Source: DASVSE01 sp036399715 (lineage in GTDB: Bacteria; Bacteroidota; Rhodothermia; Rhodothermales; Rubricoccaceae). From it: a DNA stretch of 16,242 bases. The translations under genes and the position numbers were made by a program. Shown here in pieces: positions 7,828 through 14,497 of the stretch. Where the stretch lies: positions 1 to 16,242 of the forward strand of contig DASWMO010000251.1 of NCBI GenBank assembly GCA_036399715.1, written 5' to 3'. The notes beneath the pieces were generated by a model. It ran no database searches. It was not told the origin of the DNA and saw nothing but the letters and a program-made list of their open reading frames with translations. Position 1 is the stretch's first letter; every line of letters begins with the position of its first letter.

Positions 7828-8088
7828 CTACTCGGCCTCGACGACCCTAGCCGTGTCGTTCGTCATCTCGCTCTCCAACGGGCCTTGCACCGTGGACGAG
7901 TCGGTCATCGTGCCGCCGTCCATCATGTTTCCTTCGGGCTCGCCGGCCTCGTCGATAACCTCATCGTCGCCGATGACGTCTTCCTGGTCGCCGGCCGGGG
8001 CGCCTTCGTCGATGGCGTTCTGCTCGGCGGAGTCCGCGCAGGCAGTGAGGGAGAGGCCGAGGGCGAAGGCAAGAATGAATGCGCGCAT
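7828..8088 (-). CDS. Small acidic lipoprotein of unknown function
   Basis: The product is an 86-residue predicted lipoprotein. It has a signal MRAFILAFALGLSLTAC with lipobox LTAC, so Cys17 would be lipidated after signal peptidase II cleavage. The mature part is short, strongly acidic and without cysteine (DQEDVIGDDEVIDEAGEPEG), rich in Asp, Glu, Gly and Thr, and probably disordered. I recognise no domain. The gene stands alone: 219 bp separate it from the isocitrate dehydrogenase stop and a hairpin follows it, so it is probably its own transcription unit. The lipobox and the ordinary codon use support a real gene. The acidic tail could bind cations or suit a salty habitat; that is inference only. 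Confidence 0.75.
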   Translation of the reverse strand: MRAFILAFALGLSLTACADSAEQNAIDEGAPAGDQEDVIGDDEVIDEAGEPEGNMMDGGTMTDSSTVQGPLESEMTNDTARVVEAE

Positions 8089-8203
8089 GGGGATACGGGG
8101 GTGGATGGGTGAGCGCCCTGCGACGCCCGAATTTTCCGGAAGGTCCCGGCCCTTTCAGGTGGGGACGGCGACCGCGGTTCAAACCTCGGCGCGCCGTTAC
8201 CGT

Positions 8204-8234
8204 GTTCAGGCCCTTCAGCACGAACAGCCTGAAC
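8204..8234 (-). terminator. Inverted repeat downstream of isocitrate dehydrogenase
   Basis: The arms GTTCAGGC (8204-8211) and GCCTGAAC (8227-8234) form an 8-bp perfect stem with a 15-nt loop. It lies 74 bp beyond the icd stop on the minus strand and ahead of the small lipoprotein gene. There is no T-run. The rest of 8089-8307 contains no gene I can support; TTCCGGAA at about 8134 is a short palindrome only. Confidence 0.35.
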
Positions 8235-8307
8235 GCGAACCGACCACCACCCGCCAACTCTTCCGGATGTGACAGCCGTCCGCGAGGCCGACGAGGCTAC
8301 GCTAGGA

Positions 8308-9543
8308 TCACGCGGCCATGTTCTCGATGAGGGCGTCCGCGAAGCCGGAGCACGAGACAAGCGTTGCACCCTCCATGAGGCGCTCGAAGTCGTAGGTGAC
8401 GCGCTTCTGCGTGATCGTGGTCTCCATCGAGGCCATGATGAGGTCGGCCGCCTCGGTCCAGCCCATGTACCGGAGCATCATCTCGCCCGAGAGGATCACC
8501 GACGACGGGTTGACCTTGTCCTGGCCGGCGTACTTCGGCGCCGTCCCATGCGTCGCCTCGAAGACGGCCGCGCCGGTGCTGTAGTTGATGTTGGCGCCCG
8601 GCGCGATGCCGATGCCACCGACCTGCGCCGCGAGCGCGTCCGAGAGGTAGTCGCCGTTGAGGTTCAGCGTCGCGACGACGTCGAAGTCCTCGGGGCGCGT
8701 GAGAATCTGCTGGAGCGTGATGTCCGCGATGGCGTCCTTGATCGTGATGCCCGCGCCGGGCTGGCCGTCGGGGATGCGGCACCACGGCCCGCCGTCGATC
8801 TCGACGGCCCCGAACTGCTCCTTGGCAACCGTGTAGCCCCAGTCCCGGAAGGCGCCCTCGGTGAACTTCATGATGTTGCCCTTGTGCACGAGCGTGACGG
8901 ACTCGCGGCCCTCGCGGACGGCAAACTCCATCGCCGCGCGGACGAGCCGCTCGGTGCCCTCCTGTGAGACGGGCTTGATGCCGAAGCCCGACGAGTCCGG
9001 GAAGCGAACGTTCTTGAACCGCTGGGGGAAGGTCTCTTCGAGCAGCCGCCGGAACGTCGCGGCGTCCTCGGTGCCCGCCTCGAACTCGATCCCGGCGTAG
9101 ATGTCCTCGGTGTTCTCGCGGAAGATGACCACGTCGACGGCCTCGGGGTGCTTCACGGGCGAGGGCACACCTTCGAAGTAGCGGACCGGCCGGAGGCAGA
9201 CGTAGAGGTCCAGAATCTGGCGCAGCGCGACGTTGAGCGAGCGGATGCCGCCGCCGACGGGCGTCGTGAGCGGGCCCTTGATCGCGACGAGGTGCTCGCG
9301 GATGACGTCGAGCGTCTCGTCGGGCAGCCAGCTTCCGGTCTGGTCGAAGGCCTTCTGTCCGGCGAGGACCTCGCGCCACTCGATCTGCTTCGCACCGGAG
9401 TACGCCTTGTCGACGGCGGCGTCGAGGACGCGGCTCGCGGCGGCCCAGATGTCGGGGCCGATACCGTCGCCTTCGATGAACGGAATGATCGGCTGGTCGG
9501 GGACGGAAAGGCCGTCCGGGGTCATCGTGATCGGGGCGGGCAT
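8308..9543 (-). CDS. icd: Isocitrate dehydrogenase, NADP-dependent
   Basis: This 411-residue protein oxidises and decarboxylates isocitrate to 2-oxoglutarate with NADP in the TCA cycle. It matches the E. coli Icd type along its length. PFIEGDGIGPDIW opens the fold; GGGIRSLNVALRQ carries the substrate-binding serine (S102, equivalent to the phosphorylated Ser113 of E. coli). CLRPVRYFEGVPSPVKHPE, IFRENTEDIYAGIEF and HKGNIMKFTEGAFRDWGY follow. NADP choice is indicated by KYAGQDKV and TYDFERLM, which keep the Lys-Tyr, Tyr and Arg residues that contact the 2'-phosphate. I chose the ATG at 9543 (MPAPITMTPDG); it has no Shine-Dalgarno sequence. The gene lies 77 bp downstream of a glycosyltransferase on the same strand, and that gap holds a possible promoter element. 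I saw no kinase/phosphatase gene (aceK) nearby. Confidence 0.97.
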   Translation of the reverse strand: MPAPITMTPDGLSVPDQPIIPFIEGDGIGPDIWAAASRVLDAAVDKAYSGAKQIEWREVLAGQKAFDQTGSWLPDETLDVIREHLVAIKGPLTTPVGGGIRSLNVALRQILDLYVCLRPVRYFEGVPSPVKHPEAVDVVIFRENTEDIYAGIEFEAGTEDAATFRRLLEETFPQRFKNVRFPDSSGFGIKPVSQEGTERLVRAAMEFAVREGRESVTLVHKGNIMKFTEGAFRDWGYTVAKEQFGAVEIDGGPWCRIPDGQPGAGITIKDAIADITLQQILTRPEDFDVVATLNLNGDYLSDALAAQVGGIGIAPGANINYSTGAAVFEATHGTAPKYAGQDKVNPSSVILSGEMMLRYMGWTEAADLIMASMETTITQKRVTYDFERLMEGATLVSCSGFADALIENMAA

Positions 9544-9571
9544 CGGCGCGGGGTCGGGTGGAAAGGGCGCG

Positions 9572-9578
9572 CAAGCTA
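9572..9578 (-). promoter_or_regulatory. Candidate -7 element for icd
   Basis: The minus strand reads TAGCTTG here, about 28 nt before the icd ATG. This TAnnTTG form is one T short of the Bacteroidota TAnnTTTG. A similar element at a similar distance precedes pdhA (10621-10627). No -33 box is clear. If it is real, icd has its own promoter and is not only read through from the glycosyltransferase gene. Confidence 0.3.
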
Positions 9579-9620
9579 GCGCCGCAGCGGCCCCGGCGTC
9601 TGCGCCGTCCCGGACGCCCG

Positions 9621-10430
9621 TCAGAGCCTCCCGACGAGCGAGAGCAGGCGGAACTGCCACACCTTGAGGGCCGCCTCGCGGACGATGCCCTCGCTCATCT
9701 TGCTCTGGCCCTCGGTCCGCTCCGTGAACACGATCGGGACCTCGACGAGGCGGAAGCCCTTCTTCCACGCGCGGTAGTTCATCTCGATCTGGAACGAGTA
9801 CCCGTTCGAGCGGACGCGCGCGAAGTCGAGGGCTTCGAGCGTCTCGCGGCGGAAGCACTTGAAGCCCGCCGTGACGTCGCGAACGGGGAGGCGCGTGATG
9901 GCGCGCGTGTACATGCCGGCGCTGTACGAGAGGACGAGGCGCGAGAGCGGCCAGTTGAGCACGCGCAGCCCGCCCACGTAGCGGCTGCCGATGGCGACGC
10001 CGGCGCCGCCGCCCTCGGCGAGCGGCCGGCAGGCGTCGACGAGGTGCACGAGGTCGTCGGGGTTGTGCGAGAAGTCCGCGTCCATCTCGCAGACGTAGCG
10101 GAAGCCCGCGTCGAGGGCGACGCGGAAGCCGGCGAGGTAGGCCGTGCCGAGGCCGAGCTTGCCCGGCCGTTGCAGCAGGCCCACGCGGCGCGGGAACTCG
10201 CGCCGCAGCGCGTCGACGATGGCGGCCGTGCCATCCGGCGAGCCGTCGTCGACGACGAGGACGGCGAAGTCGCCGGGCAGGCTGAGCACGCGGCGCACGA
10301 TTGCGGCAGCCGTCGCGGCTTCGTTGTAGGTCGGCACGACGACGACGGCGCCGAGGCCGGCCGTGGGGTCGGGAGCGTCGAGAAAGGCCGCGCCGGAAGG
10401 GGCGGCGGGGGCGGCGGAGGGCGCAGTCAC
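9621..10430 (-). CDS. GT2 glycosyltransferase, polyprenol-phosphate mannosyltransferase (DPM1-like)
   Basis: This is a 269-residue GT-A glycosyltransferase without transmembrane segments. It has the marks of polyprenol monophosphomannose synthases: VVVVPTYNEA at residues 29-38, VVDDGSPDGT with D61/D62, the metal-binding DADFSHNP (D117, D119), and near the end TERTEGQSKMS, the conserved GxSK segment of DPM1. The expected reaction is transfer of a sugar, usually mannose from GDP-mannose, to a polyprenyl phosphate at the inner face of the membrane; the donor is inferred. An in-frame ATG at 10550 exists, but the GTG at 10430 is preferred because the extra 40 residues are unlike the family and run into the divergent pdhA control region. 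It reads toward icd with a 77-bp gap. Other GT2 activities, such as glucosyl transfer, remain possible. Confidence 0.9.
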   Translation of the reverse strand: MTAPSAAPAAPSGAAFLDAPDPTAGLGAVVVVPTYNEAATAAAIVRRVLSLPGDFAVLVVDDGSPDGTAAIVDALRREFPRRVGLLQRPGKLGLGTAYLAGFRVALDAGFRYVCEMDADFSHNPDDLVHLVDACRPLAEGGGAGVAIGSRYVGGLRVLNWPLSRLVLSYSAGMYTRAITRLPVRDVTAGFKCFRRETLEALDFARVRSNGYSFQIEMNYRAWKKGFRLVEVPIVFTERTEGQSKMSEGIVREAALKVWQFRLLSLVGRL

Positions 10431-10450
10431 GAGGGCGGGGCGGGGCGCTG

Positions 10451-10480
10451 AGAATACGCCGGCTCGCCACTGCCGGCCAA
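10451..10480 (-). promoter_or_regulatory. Candidate promoter of the GT2 gene
   Basis: Read on the minus strand, TTGGCC (10480-10475) and TATTCT (10456-10451) are separated by 18 nt and lie just upstream of the GTG at 10430. They resemble sigma-70-type -35/-10 boxes with mismatches. This supports the GTG start over the ATG at 10550. It is a weak match and not proof. Confidence 0.25.
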
Positions 10481-10595
10481 TGACGAATCGGGCCGACCCG
10501 CCGCGAGCATCGAGGACGCACAGGCCCGGCGCGGCGCCCCGGCACTGCACCGGCGTAGGCCTGAGGCGGGGCGCGTGCGGTCGGGCAGCAGAGGA

Positions 10596-10619
10596 CGGCC
10601 GGGGCGGTCGGCCGGGGCG
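10596..10619. repeat. 11-bp direct repeats upstream of pdhA
   Basis: CGGCCGGGGCG occurs at 10596-10606 and again at 10609-10619, a 13-bp period, directly before the candidate -7 element of pdhA. The placement over the -33 region would suit an operator or activator site. The low-complexity GC composition makes chance plausible. The adjoining 14-mer GTCGGCCGGGGCGC (10607-10620) also occurs at 7792-7805, in the terminator hairpin. Confidence 0.3.
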
Positions 10620-10620
10620 C

Positions 10621-10627
10621 TATTTTG
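10621..10627 (+). promoter_or_regulatory. Candidate -7 element for the pdhABC operon
   Basis: TATTTTG is an AT-rich island in very GC-rich surroundings, one T short of the Bacteroidota TAnnTTTG. It lies 25 nt before the GTG start of pdhA, the same geometry as TAGCTTG before icd. The rest of the 10431-10652 divergent region shows no gene I can support. Confidence 0.4.
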
Positions 10628-10652
10628 TGCCTGCCCCCAGCCGATCCCGCCC

Positions 10653-11894
10653 GTGGCCACTCCGTCCAAGTCTGCCTCGTCCCACGCCCCGAAGGCCGCC
10701 GCCTCGGGCGACGGCTCCTCGAATGAGGACGCGCTCGCGCACGCCCCCGGGCAGACGCCCGCCCCGCCCGACGAACGCGCCGAGCGCGTCGACGCGCCGG
10801 ATGAAACCATCGAAGCGCCCGACGCGCGGCCCGTCGCCCCGTCGCCCACGATGCCTGACATCCGCGTCTTCCGCGACTCGGGCCACACGCACGAGAGCCT
10901 CGGCCTGAGCGGAGAGACGGTCGTCGCGATGTACCGCAACATGCTCCTGCAGCGGCGCTTCGAGGAGCGGGCCGCGCAGATGTACGGCCGGCAGAAGATC
11001 GCGGGCTTCCTGCACCTCTACATCGGCCAGGAGGCCGTCTCGACGGGCGCCGTCTGGGGCACGCGCCCCGACGACCCGATCATCACGGCGTACCGCGACC
11101 ACGGCCTCGCACTCGCCCGCGGGATGTCGCCGGATGCTGGAATGGCCGAGCTGTTCGGCCGCGAGGGCGGGTCCAGCCGCGGCAAGGGCGGCTCGATGCA
11201 CTTTTTCGACGCCGAGCACCACTTCTACGGCGGCCACGGCATCGTCGGCGGCCAGATCCCCGTCGGCGTCGGGATGGGCTTCGCGTGCAAGTACAAGGGG
11301 ACCGGCGGCGTCGCGATGGCCTTCTTCGGCGACGGCGCGATCAACCAGGGCGCGTTCCACGAGGCCGCCAACCTCGCCGCCCTCTACGACATTCCCGTTC
11401 TCCTCGTCGTCGAGAACAACGCCTACGCGATGGGCACGTCGGTCGAGCGGAGCCGCGGCGACGCGGACCTCTCGAAGTCGGGCTACCCGTACGGCATGAC
11501 GAGCGTCGTGGTCGACGGCATGGACCTCTTCGAGGTCTACCACGCCTTCAAGACCATCGCCGACGAGGCGCGCGCCGAGGGCGACCAGGGCGGCAAGCCG
11601 TTCTTCGTCGAGGTCCAGACGTACCGCTACCGCGGCCACTCGATGTCGGACCCGCAGAAGTACCGCACGAAGGAGGAGTTGGAGGCCAAGAAGGACGAGG
11701 ACCCGATCGTCCGCGTGAAGCAGTACCTCGTCGAGCACGGCCTCGCCACGATCGAGGCCCTCGACGCGCTCGACGACGAGGTCAAGGCCGAGGTCAACCG
11801 GGCGGTCGAGTTCGCCGACGCGAGCCCCGAGCCGCCGCTCGCCTCGATGTACGAGGATGTGTACGCGACTAACGACGTTCCTTATACGGTGTGA
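10653..11894 (+). CDS. pdhA: Pyruvate dehydrogenase E1 component, alpha subunit
   Basis: With the beta subunit this thiamin diphosphate enzyme decarboxylates pyruvate and passes the acetyl group to the E2 lipoyl arm. The ThDP/Mg fold is GDGAINQG at 226-233 through ENNAYAMG (N255/N256), the usual GDG...NN motif. The phosphorylation-loop-like YRGHSMSDP lies at 326-334. I chose the GTG at 10653 (VATPSKSAS), 25 nt after the promoter-like TATTTTG. This gives 413 residues, of which the first 66 are a low-complexity Ala/Ser/Pro/Asp/Glu tail absent from the 340-370-residue core. A start at the internal ATG at 10851 (MPDIRVF) would give a family-sized 347 residues. Synteny with pdhB and the pyruvate-type E2 argues for pyruvate rather than branched-chain 2-oxo acids. 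It is the first gene of a pdhA-pdhB-pdhC operon. Confidence 0.95.
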   Translation: MATPSKSASSHAPKAAASGDGSSNEDALAHAPGQTPAPPDERAERVDAPDETIEAPDARPVAPSPTMPDIRVFRDSGHTHESLGLSGETVVAMYRNMLLQRRFEERAAQMYGRQKIAGFLHLYIGQEAVSTGAVWGTRPDDPIITAYRDHGLALARGMSPDAGMAELFGREGGSSRGKGGSMHFFDAEHHFYGGHGIVGGQIPVGVGMGFACKYKGTGGVAMAFFGDGAINQGAFHEAANLAALYDIPVLLVVENNAYAMGTSVERSRGDADLSKSGYPYGMTSVVVDGMDLFEVYHAFKTIADEARAEGDQGGKPFFVEVQTYRYRGHSMSDPQKYRTKEELEAKKDEDPIVRVKQYLVEHGLATIEALDALDDEVKAEVNRAVEFADASPEPPLASMYEDVYATNDVPYTV

Positions 11895-11896
11895 GC

Positions 11897-11954
11897 GGCA
11901 GGTGAGCAGGTGGCATGTGCTTCCCGCCTGACACCTGGCACTTCCCCACTTGCC
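11897..11954. repeat. Nested inverted repeats and heptamer-like repeats in the pdhA-pdhB gap
   Basis: GGCAGGTG (11897-11904) pairs with CACTTGCC (11947-11954) with one G-U pair, and inside it CAGGTG (11907-11912) pairs with CACCTG (11932-11937). Read on the minus strand the stretch is a run of similar 7-8-mers: TGGCAAG, TGGGGAAG, TGCCAGG, TGTCAGG, CGGGAAG. It fills nearly all of the 67-bp gap and ends just before the pdhB start, so it lies inside the operon transcript. The repeat is seen directly; any role in translation or mRNA processing is inferred. Confidence 0.5.
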
Positions 11955-11961
11955 ACCCATT

Positions 11962-12942
11962 ATGGCTGAACTGCAATTCCGCGAGGCGCTCCGCGACGCG
12001 ATGACCGAGGAGATGGTCCGCGACGAGAACGTGTTCCTGATGGGCGAGGAGGTCGCCGAGTACGACGGGGCCTACAAGGTCTCGCAGGGCATGCTCGCCC
12101 AGTTCGGGCCGAAGCGGATCATCGACACGCCGATCTCCGAGAACGGCTTCTCAGGCCTCGGCATCGGCGCGGCGATCATGGGGCTCCGCCCGATCGTCGA
12201 GTTCATGACGTGGAACTTCACGTTCGTCGCCTTCGACCAGATCGTGTCGAACGCGGCCAAGATCCGCTCGATGTCGGGCGGCCAACTCAAAGTCCCGATC
12301 GTGTTCCGCGGCGGCAACGGCGCGGCGGGCCAGCTCGGGGCGACACACTCGAACTCGGTCGAGGCGCTGTACTCGAACATCCCCGGCCTCAAGATCGTCG
12401 CCCCCAGCAACCCCGACGACGCGAAGGGCCTGCTCAAAGCGGCCATCCGCGACGACGACCCGGTCCTGTTCCTGGAGTCCGAACTGATGTTCGGGCTCAA
12501 GGGCGAGGTCTCGGACGCCGAGGACTACGTGCTGCCCATCGGCAAGGCGCGCATCGCCCGCGAAGGGGACGACGTGACGCTCGTCGCCCACTCGAAGATG
12601 TACTGGGTCGCGATGGAGGCGGCCGAGGAACTCGCCAAGCAGGGCATCGAGGCGACGGTCATCGACCCGCGCACGATCCGGCCATACGATATCGACGCGG
12701 TTGCGGACTCGGTCAAAAAGACGAACCGCCTCGTCATCGTGGACGAGTGCCAGCCCTTCGGCGGCATCGCGGCCGAGGTCGGGTTCCAGATCCAGCGCGC
12801 CTGCTTCGGCCACCTCGACGCGCCCGTCGAGCGCGTGACGGCCAAGGACGTCCCGGCCCCGTACGCCAAAAACCTCATCGAGGCCTGGATGCCGTCCGTC
12901 GCCGACACCGTCGCGGCCGTCCGGCGGACGCTGTACATGTAA
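11962..12942 (+). CDS. pdhB: Pyruvate dehydrogenase E1 component, beta subunit
   Basis: This 326-residue transketolase-like beta subunit completes the E1 active site with pdhA. The segment DTPISENGFSGLGIGAA supplies E60, the glutamate that activates the thiamin aminopyrimidine ring. GATHSNSVEALYSNIPG holds H129, matching the catalytic-site histidine of the family. The C-terminal swivel domain carries VIDPRTIRPYD and IVDECQPFGGIAAEVG. The ATG at 11962 (MAELQFREAL) fits the family N-terminus. A TTG at 11950 would add only four residues, and no Shine-Dalgarno sequence precedes either. It follows pdhA by 67 bp and precedes the E2 gene by 90 bp on the same strand. The protein is complete and shows no missing key residues. 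Confidence 0.97.
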   Translation: MAELQFREALRDAMTEEMVRDENVFLMGEEVAEYDGAYKVSQGMLAQFGPKRIIDTPISENGFSGLGIGAAIMGLRPIVEFMTWNFTFVAFDQIVSNAAKIRSMSGGQLKVPIVFRGGNGAAGQLGATHSNSVEALYSNIPGLKIVAPSNPDDAKGLLKAAIRDDDPVLFLESELMFGLKGEVSDAEDYVLPIGKARIAREGDDVTLVAHSKMYWVAMEAAEELAKQGIEATVIDPRTIRPYDIDAVADSVKKTNRLVIVDECQPFGGIAAEVGFQIQRACFGHLDAPVERVTAKDVPAPYAKNLIEAWMPSVADTVAAVRRTLYM

Positions 12943-12959
12943 GAGGGCTTACGGAACAG

Positions 12960-13032
12960 GGGTCGGGGAAGGCCTGCCGTCTCCGACCCGCTCCCTGCCC
13001 GACTCCCCATCCCCGATTTCCGAACCCCGACT
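12960..13032. repeat. Hairpin and ~7-bp repeats in the pdhB-pdhC gap
   Basis: GGGTCGG (12960-12966) and CCGACCC (12983-12989) form a 7-bp stem with a 16-nt loop. From there to the pdhC ATG the minus strand is a chain of related units: AGTCGGGG, TTCGGAA, ATCGGGG, ATGGGG, AGTCGGG, CAGGGAG. Its make-up parallels the pdhA-pdhB gap although the unit sequence differs. No Shine-Dalgarno sequence precedes the next start. Confidence 0.45.
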
Positions 13033-14448
13033 ATGGCCATCGCCGTTGAAATGCCCAAGATGAGCGACACGATGGAGGAGGGCGTCCTCGTCGCGTGGCT
13101 CGCCGACGAAGGCCAGGCCGTCTCCGCCGGCGACGTGATCGCGCAGGTCGAGACCGACAAGGCGACGATGGACCTGGAGGTCTACGACGACGGCGTGCTT
13201 CTGAAGCGGGTTGTCGCCGAGGGTGCCGCCGTCCCGATCGGGGCGCTGATCGCGGTGCTGGGCAGCGCGGGAGAGAGTGCAGACGCCGTGCTGGCGCAGT
13301 ACGGCGGTGACGGGGCCGCCACGGCCGCGCCGGAACCGGCCACTGCAGCGCCTGCCGCAGCAGCGCCTGCCGCCACGACCGCCCCACCGGCGACGCCCGC
13401 CGAGACGCCGGGCGTGCCCGCGGGCTACGGCGGCGCGACGGCGCCGGTCGCCGCACCAGCCGCGGCAGAGGCGCAGGCTGCCGCGGCACAGACCACCGGA
13501 CCGGCGCACGCCGCGGCAGACGACGGCGGGCGTGTGAAGGCGTCGCCGCTCGCGCGGCGCATGGCGCAGGACGGTGGGCTCGACCTCGCGACGGTCGTCG
13601 GGACGGGCCCCGAGGGGCGCGTCGTCAAGCGCGACGTCGAGGCGGCCCTCGGCGGGGCGGCCGCTCCGGCGGCTCCCGCAGCGCCGGCCGCCGCTCCGGC
13701 TCCGGCGGCGCCCACCCAGGCCGCGCCCACGGCACCTGTGCCTGCTGCGTCCGCCGGAACAGACGTCCGCATCACGCAGATGCGCAAGACCATCGCCCGG
13801 CGCCTCGCCCAGTCCAAGTTCACCGCCCCGCACTTCTACCTCACCGTCGAGGTCGACATGGCGCGCGCCGCGGCCCTCCGGGCAGACCTCAACGCGCACG
13901 CCGCGGCGCAGTCGCTCGGCAAGGTGTCCGTCAACGACCTCGTCACGAAGGCATGCGCTGCGGCCCTCGTGCGCCACCCCTACGTGAACGCGAGCTACCT
14001 CGAAGACGAGGGCGTGATCCGGCAGCACGCGGCGGCGCACGTCGCCATCGCGGTCGCGATGCCCGAAGGGCTCCTCACGCCGGTCGTCCGCGACGCGAAC
14101 ACCAAGGGCCTCGCGCAGATCGCGGCCGAGACGCGCGACCTCGCGACGCGGGCCCGCGCGGGCACGCTGGACCCGTCCGAGTACGCCGGCTCGACGTTCA
14201 CGACGTCCAACCTCGGCATGTTCGGCATCTCGGAGTTCACGGCGATCATCAACCCGCCGAATGCGTGCATCCTCGCCATCGGCGCCACGCGCGACGTGCC
14301 GGTCGTGAAAGACGGCGCCGTCGTGCCAGGGCAGCGGATGACGCTCACGCTCTCCTGCGACCACCGCGTCGTCGACGGCGCGACGGGCGCAGCGTTTCTT
14401 GCCGACGTGAAGGGGCTGCTCGAAGAGCCGATGCGGATGCTTCTCTGA
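13033..14448 (+). CDS. pdhC: Pyruvate dehydrogenase E2, dihydrolipoamide acetyltransferase
   Basis: This 471-residue E2 core moves the acetyl group from its lipoyl arm to CoA. Residues 1-78 are a single lipoyl domain, with lipoylated K43 in VETDKATMDLEV. An Ala/Pro linker (about 95-165) leads to the peripheral subunit-binding domain at 168-205 (VKASPLARRMAQ ... GPEGRVVKRDVE), which holds E1 or E3. A second Ala/Pro linker (205-243) precedes the catalytic domain from 244 to the end. The active-site motif is DHRVVDG with H444 and D448. The conserved PNACILAIGA and the E2 N-terminus MAIAVEMPKMSDTMEEG point to a pyruvate-type E2. A single lipoyl domain is one of the known forms (E. coli has three). 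The ATG at 13033 is unambiguous. An E3 gene does not follow, so lipoamide dehydrogenase must be encoded elsewhere. Confidence 0.97.
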   Translation: MAIAVEMPKMSDTMEEGVLVAWLADEGQAVSAGDVIAQVETDKATMDLEVYDDGVLLKRVVAEGAAVPIGALIAVLGSAGESADAVLAQYGGDGAATAAPEPATAAPAAAAPAATTAPPATPAETPGVPAGYGGATAPVAAPAAAEAQAAAAQTTGPAHAAADDGGRVKASPLARRMAQDGGLDLATVVGTGPEGRVVKRDVEAALGGAAAPAAPAAPAAAPAPAAPTQAAPTAPVPAASAGTDVRITQMRKTIARRLAQSKFTAPHFYLTVEVDMARAAALRADLNAHAAAQSLGKVSVNDLVTKACAAALVRHPYVNASYLEDEGVIRQHAAAHVAIAVAMPEGLLTPVVRDANTKGLAQIAAETRDLATRARAGTLDPSEYAGSTFTTSNLGMFGISEFTAIINPPNACILAIGATRDVPVVKDGAVVPGQRMTLTLSCDHRVVDGATGAAFLADVKGLLEEPMRMLL

Positions 14449-14497
14449 CCGCCCCGGTACCGGTCTCGCGGACCGTCGTCTCGCCCCTCTCGTCCCG

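Noticed and set aside
8160..8205. A T-arm-like GGTTCAAACC suggesting a tRNA
   Set aside because: No acceptor, D or anticodon stems fit around it on either strand.
9558..10451. A 297-codon plus-strand open frame opposite the GT2 gene
   Set aside because: It is Ala/Arg/Glu-rich with no domain; the minus strand carries the DPM1-type motifs.
10620..11960. A 446-codon minus-strand open frame opposite pdhA
   Set aside because: Long antisense frames are expected at this GC content; the plus frame is an unmistakable E1alpha.
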